Assembly: GCA_903847285.1 (NCBI GenBank)
Contig: CAINDH010000013.1
Coordinates: 1 to 21,284 of the forward strand
Reading direction: 5' to 3'
Length of the DNA stretch: 21,284 nt
From: an uncultured Verrucomicrobia subdivision 3 bacterium
GTDB lineage: Bacteria > Verrucomicrobiota > Verrucomicrobiae > Limisphaerales > UBA11358
Positions 1 to 7,066 of the stretch are shown piece by piece; the first letter of the stretch is position 1, and each line of letters begins with the position of its first letter. The notes under the pieces were generated by a model. The model was not told where the DNA came from and made no database searches. It saw nothing but the letters and a program-made list of their open reading frames with translations. A program made the position numbers and the translations under genes.

Positions 1-295
1 CCCTGGCAGCCGATTGAAAATCACGAATAGCCGTTTTGCGATAACGATTCATCGCACTGCAGGTCAGCTGACGGGTAAAAACTTCTGCGGCTAAAATTTT
101 GGTGTTTCACTTATCTCAGGGGGGCAGATCTCCATGCACTAATTGTGGATGCTTTGAATTATTTGGTTAACACCCCTAGTCAAAAAACGCGAAGCATTAG
201 GCAAGCGAAGTTTAGCCGCCTGGCTGCAAGTCGGCAAGAATCACGGTGAACAACGGCGCGCGAGCGTCACAAACAAATTAACCGGATATACAACT
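1..295. other. Upstream intergenic region, nothing recognised
   Basis: No convincing gene lies here. Two plus-strand frames are open from the window edge and stop by about base 30 and base 100. Either could be the 3' tail of an upstream gene, but neither tail is recognisable. No convincing sigma-70 promoter pair or Shine-Dalgarno sequence was found before the cytochrome start at 296, although the promoter of the plus-strand block should lie here. Confidence 0.3.
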
Positions 296-625
296 ATGAA
301 AAAAATAATTCTACTAGCTGCAATGTTTGGCCTCGCCGCCTCGCTGACAGCAAAGGGCGCTGAAGCCAAGGCAAACTGGAATGCCAATTGCGCCAAATGC
401 CACGGTGCGGAAGGCAAAGGCGACACCAAGATGGGCGCGAAACTTGGCTGCAAAGACATGACCGACGCAAAAGTGCAGGGTGAGCTGAAGGATGACGCCG
501 CGTTCAAGGCGCTCAAAGAAGGGCTGAAGTCCGACGACGGCAAGACGCTCATGAAGCCATTCGAAGCGTTGTCTGACGACGAGATCAAAGCGCTCGTGGC
601 TTATGTCCGCACGTTGAAAAAATAG
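296..625 (+). CDS. Small monoheme class I cytochrome c, periplasmic
   Basis: A 109-residue protein with a typical Sec signal peptide (MKKIILLAAMFGLAASLTAK, cleavage near residues 22-24). It has one heme motif, CAKCH at residues 32-36, followed by a Gly-rich HGAEGKGD loop. Met86 in a MKPF context is the likely sixth ligand, and the C-terminal helix LSDDEIKALVAYVRTL is characteristic of class I cytochromes c. It is probably a soluble periplasmic electron shuttle. The start codon directly precedes the signal peptide and has no clear Shine-Dalgarno sequence. It is the first gene of the plus-strand block, 99 bases before the preferred start of the heptaheme quinol dehydrogenase gene, so a role as electron acceptor of that enzyme is plausible but inferred. 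A second cysteine (Cys52) is not part of a heme motif. Confidence 0.9.
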   Translation: MKKIILLAAMFGLAASLTAKGAEAKANWNANCAKCHGAEGKGDTKMGAKLGCKDMTDAKVQGELKDDAAFKALKEGLKSDDGKTLMKPFEALSDDEIKALVAYVRTLKK

Positions 626-724
626 TCATTTCGGTTGCTGGCCGGATTTCGCTCCCGGTTCGAGAACAAGAATGAGCAAGCCCGGCGACGATCGCACAGT
701 CGGCCAGCAACCCGTTTTACCACC

Positions 725-2185
725 ATGAATTCGCAATCCCCACCGACCAAACCTTCTGTCTTTCGCAACTGGATCAGCTTCATCGGCATGGTGGTAGGGC
801 TGGGCGCGCTGTTCTCATTCCTGCTCCTGTTCACACTGGATGCGCTATCCAGATTTTCGAATCCGTATGTCAGCCTGCTGACTTACATGGGCGTGCCGGC
901 ATTTTTGATTGGGGGAATCTCCCTCATGTTTTTCGGCGCGTGGCGCGAGCGCCGTCGCCGCGCGAAGGGCGTCGGTCCGGCGGCGTTGCAAATTGATCTG
1001 ACCAACCCGCGCGACCGGCGGACGCTAATCACTTTCATTTGCGGCAGCGTAATTTTTCTGCTGCTCTCGGCCATCGGTTCATACAACGCTTTTAATTTTA
1101 CCGAGTCCGTGACGTTCTGCGGTGAGACCTGCCACAAAGTCATGCAGCCGGAAAAAGTCACGCACGACCACGGCCCGCACGCTCGCGTTGCCTGTGTGGA
1201 ATGTCATGTCGGCAAGGGTGTCGGCTGGTTTGTAAAGTCGAAGATCTCCGGCTCGTATCAACTGTATTCCGTCGCGTTCAAAAAATACCCGACCCCCATC
1301 GGCACCCCCATCAAAAATCTTCGACCATCGCGGGACACCTGTGAGGAATGTCACTGGCCGCAGCAGTTCGTCGGCAACCTGGACCGCACGTTCACCTATT
1401 TCCAAAGCGACGCCACGAATTCGCCCTACTCCATCCGCCTGCTCCTGAAAATCGGTGGCAGTGATCCGACGCGCGGACCGGTCGGCGGCATTCACTGGCA
1501 TAATCTGCCTGGCAACAATGTCGAATACATCGCCACGGATGCGGCGCGCCAAAAAATTCCCTGGGTGCGCGTGACGGATGCGCAAGGCAAGGTGACCGTT
1601 TTCAAAACAAAAAATTTCACAAACGACGTGGCCAAGATGGAGATCCGCAAGATGGATTGCATGGATTGCCACAACCGTCCGTCGCACCGCTACCTCTCGC
1701 CGGAGAAGGCCGTGAACCAGGCGATGGCGCTCAACAAGATTGACCCGGCGCTCCCGTGGATCAAAACCAATGCGATGTATGTGCTGACGCGCAACTATAC
1801 CAACGACGACGACGCGAGGAACAGAATCGCCAGCGCTCTCGCGTCACGCTATCCAAATGATGCGCGCATCAAGGATGCTACGGCATCAGTGCAGCAGATT
1901 TATGCGGACAATTTTTTCCCTGAGATGAAAGCGAGCTGGAGTTCATATCCCGACAACGTCGGCCACATGATCTGGCCCGGCTGTTTCCGCTGCCATGACG
2001 GGTTGCACAAAACTGAGGACAAAAAACTTACCATCAAGGCGAATGACTGTAATTCCTGCCACACCATTCTTGCTCAGGGCGCTGGTGCGGAACTGGATCA
2101 GCTCGCGCCGGCGGGACAAAAATTCAAACACCCCGGCGGTGACTACGATGGCGCGTGCATTGATTGCCACAACGGCGGGCCGTAG
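725..2185 (+). CDS. NapC/NirT-family heptaheme inner-membrane cytochrome c, ImcH-like
   Basis: The start was set at the ATG at 725 (486 residues). An upstream TTG at 635 would add a 30-residue Arg-rich, non-signal-like extension. Three membrane segments lie at about residues 14-40, 48-72 and 101-121, then a periplasmic domain with seven heme sites: CX3CH at 132-137 (CGETCH), then CXXCH motifs beginning at 157, 206, 312, 420, 442 and 478. The CHKVM sequence after the first site offers a Met ligand, as in NapC/NrfH proteins. Three TM helices plus seven hemes is the layout of Geobacter ImcH, an inner-membrane quinol oxidase needed for high-potential extracellular acceptors. The likely role is menaquinol oxidation with transfer to periplasmic cytochromes. 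Family assignment is strong; functional equivalence to ImcH is inferred. Confidence 0.85.
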   Translation: MNSQSPPTKPSVFRNWISFIGMVVGLGALFSFLLLFTLDALSRFSNPYVSLLTYMGVPAFLIGGISLMFFGAWRERRRRAKGVGPAALQIDLTNPRDRRTLITFICGSVIFLLLSAIGSYNAFNFTESVTFCGETCHKVMQPEKVTHDHGPHARVACVECHVGKGVGWFVKSKISGSYQLYSVAFKKYPTPIGTPIKNLRPSRDTCEECHWPQQFVGNLDRTFTYFQSDATNSPYSIRLLLKIGGSDPTRGPVGGIHWHNLPGNNVEYIATDAARQKIPWVRVTDAQGKVTVFKTKNFTNDVAKMEIRKMDCMDCHNRPSHRYLSPEKAVNQAMALNKIDPALPWIKTNAMYVLTRNYTNDDDARNRIASALASRYPNDARIKDATASVQQIYADNFFPEMKASWSSYPDNVGHMIWPGCFRCHDGLHKTEDKKLTIKANDCNSCHTILAQGAGAELDQLAPAGQKFKHPGGDYDGACIDCHNGGP

Positions 2186-2283
2186 CGCGACAAGAATTCG
2201 TGGCTTCAGTCAGTCAAAAAATGCCAAGCAATGCGCAAGCGCGGGCGAGCGGGCGCCCCTGATATCTCCGATTTTGTTGGCGC

Positions 2284-4434
2284 ATGAACTTCCGCCGCCG
2301 TCAGGACAAAATTAAGTTTTCTCTGTTTGTTTTGCTGGCAGCGATTTTTTTTACGGCTCCCACGACTTTTGCAGCGACGAAAGCCGTGGAAAAATTTTCG
2401 AGTGCGGACTGCCTTGATTGTCATACCGACGCGAAAAACGCGCGGATCGTGAACGGTATAAAAGTTCCGCTCACGCTTTTCCCTACCAACGGTTTTAGAA
2501 AATCCGTCCACAGCGCCCTCGACTGCATAGACTGCCACGATGGCGTCAAAGAGTTGGTGCATGACAAAAATCTTCCGCCGCCGAATTGTGCGGGCTGCCA
2601 CGAAAAGGAGCAGAAGGACTATGTGACGAGCATACATGGCATGAGCCATTCGATGGGCGCGTCTGGCGCGGCGCAATGCTGGGACTGTCATGGCGCACAT
2701 GAGATGGTGCTGGTGAAAAACGGAGCTTCGCCGGTGTTCAAATTAAATCTGCCGCAGACCTGCGCGAAGTGCCACAGCAACACAAACCTCACCAAAGAAT
2801 ATCAGATCGAATTTCCCGAGGCCGCCACGCAATACATGGACAGCATCCATGGTCGCGCGCTGTTGAAGATGGGTTTGATCGTTGCGCCGTCTTGCAACGA
2901 CTGTCACGGCGCGCACAAAATCAAACGCAATGTGGACCGCGATTCGCCCATCAATCACGCGAATGTCGCCAAGACCTGCGGCAAATGTCACGTCGGCATC
3001 GAAGAGACATACGATAAAAGCATTCATGGTCAATTGCTCGCGAAAGGAGATGCGCGCGGGCCGGTGTGCGTTGACTGCCACAGCGCACATCAGATTGTGA
3101 ATCCGACGGGAAATAATTTTAAAGCCATCAGCGACCTTCGCTGTGGAAAATGCCACGCCGACCGGTTGGAACATTACAGTGAAACCTATCACGGCAAGGC
3201 CATGGCGTTGGGCAAACCGAATGCCGCGCCGGAAGTCGCCGCGTGTTACGACTGCCACGGCTTTCACGATGTGCTGCCGCCATCGAACCCGGCGTCGCAT
3301 CTCGCCACGAATAATATTCTGGCGACCTGTCAGAAATGTCATCCGAGCGCGACGGCGAAATTCACGGCCTTCCGCCCGCATGCAAATCCGCTCGACCAAA
3401 AAAACTATCCGATGCTGCATGTTGTGTTTCTGGCGATGACCGGTCTGCTTGTCGGCACGTTCAGCTTCTTCGGCCTCCATACTCTCGCCTGGCTGGTGCG
3501 CACCATTTATCTGTATCTAAACGACACGAAGACATTCCGTGAAGCGAAATTCAAAACGCAGAACGGCGACGAATGGTTCACGCGGTTCGCGCCGTTCGAG
3601 CGGTTCCTGCATTTCCTGGTCGTGACGAGTTTTCTGCTGCTGGTCATCACCGGCATGCCGCTGAAATTTTATTACACTGACTGGGCGAAATTTTTGTTCT
3701 CCGTCATCGGTGGGCCGGAAACCGCACGGATGCTGCACCGTTTTGGCGCGCTCATCACGTTTCTGTATTTCACGCTGCACTTGACTTCGCTCGTCGGCAG
3801 ATCGTGGAAGAGCAGAAGCAAACTCATAAATCCTGATACCGGAAAAATGGAATTGAAACGCTTTTACGCGGTCGTTTTCGGGCCGGACTCGATGGTGCCG
3901 ACGATGCAGGATTGGCATGATCTCGTGGCGCATAACAAATGGTTTTTTGGCAAAGGACCGAAGCCAAGTTTTGACCGCTGGACATATTGGGAGAAGTTCG
4001 ATTATTTCGCGGTGTTCTGGGGCGTGGCCATCATCGGTGCATCGGGACTGATTATGTGGTTCCCGGAATTTTTTACGCGCTTCATGCCCGGCTGGGCCAT
4101 CAACATCGCGCTCATCTTGCATTCGGATGAGGCGCTGCTGGCGGCGGGATTTATATTCTCGATTCATTTTTTCAACACGCATTTCCGTATCGAGAAATTT
4201 CCGATGGACACCGTCATCTTCTCCGGCCGCGTCTCGAAGACGGAGATGCTGCATGAACGCAAACGCTGGTATGACCGCCTGGTGGCGACCGGTAAGCTGG
4301 ATGATTACCGTGTGCGCGACGAATGGTTCCGCTGGAAAAACATCGCCAAGTCATTCGGCTATTTCGCCTTCATCCTTGGCCTGGCGCTCCTTGCGCTGAT
4401 TGTTTACGCGATGCTATCGCGACTCGTGCATTGA
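2284..4434 (+). CDS. Undecaheme cytochrome c fused to membrane cytochrome b, CbcL-like quinone oxidoreductase
   Basis: A 716-residue fusion. Residues 1-30 are a signal peptide (hydrophobic KFSLFVLLAAIFF). Residues 40-355 carry eleven CXXCH motifs, starting at Cys 43, 81, 102, 132, 160, 204, 232, 262, 287, 321 and 349, with SIHG and GAH sequences supplying distal His ligands. Residues about 376-716 are a multi-pass cytochrome b of the FdnI/HydC/b561 type. Candidate b-heme ligands are His443, His485, His499, His613 and His628 in helices near 441-460, 483-505, 573-592, 602-628 and 687-710. Geobacter CbcL, used for low-potential electron acceptors, has the same multiheme-c plus diheme-b plan, with nine c hemes reported. 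The gene lies 98 bases after the ImcH-like gene. The architecture is directly visible; substrate and direction are inferred. Confidence 0.85.
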   Translation: MNFRRRQDKIKFSLFVLLAAIFFTAPTTFAATKAVEKFSSADCLDCHTDAKNARIVNGIKVPLTLFPTNGFRKSVHSALDCIDCHDGVKELVHDKNLPPPNCAGCHEKEQKDYVTSIHGMSHSMGASGAAQCWDCHGAHEMVLVKNGASPVFKLNLPQTCAKCHSNTNLTKEYQIEFPEAATQYMDSIHGRALLKMGLIVAPSCNDCHGAHKIKRNVDRDSPINHANVAKTCGKCHVGIEETYDKSIHGQLLAKGDARGPVCVDCHSAHQIVNPTGNNFKAISDLRCGKCHADRLEHYSETYHGKAMALGKPNAAPEVAACYDCHGFHDVLPPSNPASHLATNNILATCQKCHPSATAKFTAFRPHANPLDQKNYPMLHVVFLAMTGLLVGTFSFFGLHTLAWLVRTIYLYLNDTKTFREAKFKTQNGDEWFTRFAPFERFLHFLVVTSFLLLVITGMPLKFYYTDWAKFLFSVIGGPETARMLHRFGALITFLYFTLHLTSLVGRSWKSRSKLINPDTGKMELKRFYAVVFGPDSMVPTMQDWHDLVAHNKWFFGKGPKPSFDRWTYWEKFDYFAVFWGVAIIGASGLIMWFPEFFTRFMPGWAINIALILHSDEALLAAGFIFSIHFFNTHFRIEKFPMDTVIFSGRVSKTEMLHERKRWYDRLVATGKLDDYRVRDEWFRWKNIAKSFGYFAFILGLALLALIVYAMLSRLVH

Positions 4435-4444
4435 AATCAGTGGC

Positions 4445-4498
4445 ATGACTTGCGGCAAAATCATCCCGTTGCTGCTACTCGCCTTGGGCGCAAGTTGA
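4445..4498 (+). pseudogene. Possible truncated lipoprotein/signal-peptide leader remnant
   Basis: A 17-codon ORF, MTCGKIIPLLLLALGAS, starts 11 bases after the stop of the CbcL-like gene. It reads like a signal peptide stopping exactly where a lipobox Cys would stand (GAS then TGA instead of TGC). No Shine-Dalgarno sequence is present and nothing clear continues downstream in that frame. It may be a decayed gene start or chance; confidence is low. Confidence 0.2.
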
Positions 4499-4662
4499 AC
4501 CAAGGAAAATTGATGCATTGATTTGTATATGCTGCTTTGGTGACTGTGACGCAGGCCGCACTTGCGCTCCACGTTTTTCGGTGGCGCAACAATTTTTGGC
4601 CATCGAAAGCCAAAGAAAGTTTCGCCGCCCGCGCTTTTTTCGGTTAATTATCTATCACGAAA

Positions 4663-5823
4663 ATGAAACGTTCCTCCTATTCCAGCGCCCTGCCGTTCGT
4701 GATGGTGGCTTTGACGATGTTCGTCTTGGCCGGCTGCGGTCGCGATAACGTCAAGGTTTACAAGGTGGAAGACGCTGATTCCGTCAACCCGACACCCGCG
4801 CCGGTTGCCGCCAGCACTACGATGCCGACCACCATGCCCGGTGGATTGGCCGCACCGGATAACAGCAGTCTGCCACAGTTGAAATACACCTTGCCCGACG
4901 GCTGGAAAGAAAAAGAACTGACGCAAATGCGCGTCGCCAGTTTTTCAGCCTTGGAAAATGGCAAGCAGGCGGATGTAAGCGTGATTCCGATGGGCGGCAT
5001 GGCGGGCGGTAATCTGGCGAATGTCATCCGCTGGCGCGGTCAGGTCGGGCTCGGCCCTGTGGATGAAGAGGCGGTGTCAAAGATGACTGAAAAAGTTGTG
5101 ATTGCCGGCGCGGATGCAGATTTGTTCGACATTGCAGGAACCAGCCCGGGCAGTGGCGAAGCGCAGCGGATCATCGCCAGCGTGCTTCATCGCGACGACA
5201 CAGCGTGGTTTTTCAAGATGACCGGCGATGCCGACGTGGTGGAAAAAAACAAACCGGCATTCATCGCTTTTTTGAAGTCGGTTGATTTTGGCGGACTCGC
5301 CACACCGTCCACGATGGATTTAAGCAAGTTGCCACCTTCGCATCCGGCACTTCCGGGCATGAACACCGCCAGCACAGTCGCTCCGACTGCGTATGCGGGT
5401 GACAAGCCCGCGTGGACGATTCCCGCCGGTTGGCAGGAAGGGCCGCTTGCGCAATTTCTCATCGCAAAATATATCGTCGCTGGTGCTGGCGACACAAAGG
5501 CCGAGGTCAACGTGAGTTCGCTCGATGGCGACGGCGGTGGTCTCGCTCCGAACGTCAACCGCTGGCGCGGGCAACTTGGCCTGCTGCCCGTTACGGATGT
5601 TGCGACGACTTCGTTTGATGTCGCCGGCGGCAAGGCGAGCGTCGTGGATTTTTCCGGAACCAGCGCGCGCACCGGTAAGCAGGCACGGCTCATCGGTGCG
5701 ATCGTGCCGCACGGCGGACAGACGTGGTTCTATAAACTCATGGGTGACCCGGACGTCGTGGGCGCGCAGAAGGATGCGTTCACGCAGTTCGTCCAGTCGG
5801 CCAAATACCCTGATGCTCATTAA
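4663..5823 (+). CDS. Lipoprotein with two tandem copies of an unknown domain
   Basis: A 386-residue protein with a lipoprotein signal (VLAGC, lipidated Cys25) and a Pro/Thr/Ala-rich linker to about residue 70. The rest is a duplication of a domain of roughly 135 residues: copy 1 about 74-208, copy 2 about 249-384. Matching landmarks are YTLPDGW/WTIPAGW, NVIRWRGQVGLGPV/NVNRWRGQLGLLPV, DIAGTSPGSGEAQRI/DFSGTSARTGKQARL and TAWFFKMTGDADVV/TWFYKLMGDPDVV. An LPPSHPALPGM segment at 223-233 joins the copies. I do not know an established function. The gene overlaps resB by 11 bases, so it is probably translated with the cytochrome maturation genes and may act in cytochrome assembly outside the membrane (inference). 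The upstream ATG at 4663 is well placed because it directly precedes the signal peptide. Confidence 0.85.
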   Translation: MKRSSYSSALPFVMVALTMFVLAGCGRDNVKVYKVEDADSVNPTPAPVAASTTMPTTMPGGLAAPDNSSLPQLKYTLPDGWKEKELTQMRVASFSALENGKQADVSVIPMGGMAGGNLANVIRWRGQVGLGPVDEEAVSKMTEKVVIAGADADLFDIAGTSPGSGEAQRIIASVLHRDDTAWFFKMTGDADVVEKNKPAFIAFLKSVDFGGLATPSTMDLSKLPPSHPALPGMNTASTVAPTAYAGDKPAWTIPAGWQEGPLAQFLIAKYIVAGAGDTKAEVNVSSLDGDGGGLAPNVNRWRGQLGLLPVTDVATTSFDVAGGKASVVDFSGTSARTGKQARLIGAIVPHGGQTWFYKLMGDPDVVGAQKDAFTQFVQSAKYPDAH

Positions 5824-7066
5824 AAAAATAGTTTCGATTTTCACGTCACTGAAGCTGACGGTCACGCTGCTGGCGTTCTCGATCGTGCTGGTGTTCGTCG
5901 GCACCATCGCGCAGGCGGATGAGGGGCTTTACGGCGCGCAGGCGCATTACTTCAAGCAATGGCTCGTGGTCGGCGCGAATTTTTTCGGGCACAAGATTCC
6001 GCTACTCCTGCCGGGCGGTTACCTCCTTGGCGTGCTGCTCGTGGTGAATCTCGTCTGCGCGCACATCTACCGTTTTCAGTTCACGACCAAGAAACTTGGC
6101 ATCCAGCTTGCGCACGCCGGGGTGATCGTTTTGCTGGTCGGCCAACTTTCAACAGACTTGCTGTCGCGCGAATTGCAGATGCACTTTGCCGAGGGCGAGA
6201 CGCGTCATTACTCCGACAGCGCAACGGACTACGAGCTGGTTTTTATCAATGGCAACGAGGTGACCGCCATTTCCGCCAAGGCATTGAAGCCCGGCACAGA
6301 ACTAACTCCGGCCAAAACCGGCCTGCCGTTCGCCGTGCGCGTGCGGGAATTTTGGAAGAACTCCGACTTGAGCTTCCGCGCGCCGATGATGCAGAAGGCG
6401 CCGCCCGTCGCCAGCAACGGCGTTGCGCTCAACTTCGATTTTGCCACCACGCCCGAAGTTAAAACGACCGACCAGAAAAATATGCCGACCGCGGTGATCG
6501 GACTGGTTGCCGGCAACGTTTCTCTCGGCACCTGGGTCGCCTCCAGTTGGGCGGGCGAGGCTGGCGAAGCCGAGCGCGTCCAGAATTTCTACGCCCAGAC
6601 CGTCGGGGCAAGCATGGCGCATGACATCGCCTTGCGCCTGGCCGCGCCGCAATCCATTGAAGTGGGCGATAAAAAATTCACCTTCGCTCTGCGGCCGCTG
6701 CGCATCTATCACCCGTTCACCCTCACGCTGCTCAAGGCCACGCACACGGTGTATCCCGGCACGGATATCCCCAAGGATTTTCGCAGCCGCGTGGCGATTG
6801 ACAACCCGCAGGCGGGCGAGAAGCGCGAGGTGGAGATCTCCATGAACCATCCGCTGCGCTACGGCGGCTACACTTATTATCAATACCAGATGGGCGCGGG
6901 CGAAATGATGGAGCGCGCGGGCCAGACGCCGTATTCCGTGCTGTCCGTGGTGCGCAACCCCGGCTGGCTGACGCCTTACGTGGGCTGCGCGATGGTGGGC
7001 ATCGGTTTGTTGATCCAGTTTTTGTATCACCTCATCGGCTTCGTCACCAAAAGGAAAACGCCATGA
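5813..7066 (+). CDS. resB: ResB/Ccs1-like cytochrome c biogenesis protein (System II)
   Basis: The start was chosen at the ATG at 5813 (417 residues); longer readings of this frame run inside the preceding lipoprotein gene. Membrane segments lie near residues 14-33, 66-86 and 97-113, followed by a large extracytoplasmic domain and a last helix near 385-409, the usual four-TM ResB plan. His101 in the third helix is a candidate heme ligand. The sequence MNHPLRYGGYTYYQYQM before the last helix is characteristic of ResB. ResB and CcsA form the System II heme lyase, which exports heme and attaches it to CXXCH motifs. The gene overlaps the lipoprotein gene by 11 bases and ccsA by 4 (ATGA), so translation is probably coupled. 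It is expected to serve the many multihemes encoded around it. Confidence 0.92.
   Translation: MLIKKIVSIFTSLKLTVTLLAFSIVLVFVGTIAQADEGLYGAQAHYFKQWLVVGANFFGHKIPLLLPGGYLLGVLLVVNLVCAHIYRFQFTTKKLGIQLAHAGVIVLLVGQLSTDLLSRELQMHFAEGETRHYSDSATDYELVFINGNEVTAISAKALKPGTELTPAKTGLPFAVRVREFWKNSDLSFRAPMMQKAPPVASNGVALNFDFATTPEVKTTDQKNMPTAVIGLVAGNVSLGTWVASSWAGEAGEAERVQNFYAQTVGASMAHDIALRLAAPQSIEVGDKKFTFALRPLRIYHPFTLTLLKATHTVYPGTDIPKDFRSRVAIDNPQAGEKREVEISMNHPLRYGGYTYYQYQMGAGEMMERAGQTPYSVLSVVRNPGWLTPYVGCAMVGIGLLIQFLYHLIGFVTKRKTP

Noticed and set aside
1..100. 3' end of an upstream gene
   Set aside because: Two frames compete and neither short tail can be assigned to a family.
154..182. TTGAAT and TAGTCA, 17 bases apart, as promoter of the plus-strand block
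   Set aside because: The second hexamer matches the consensus at only two or so positions.
635..724. TTG start adding 30 residues to the heptaheme protein
   Set aside because: The extension is Arg-rich, overlaps no known domain, and the ATG at 725 places the first membrane helix normally.
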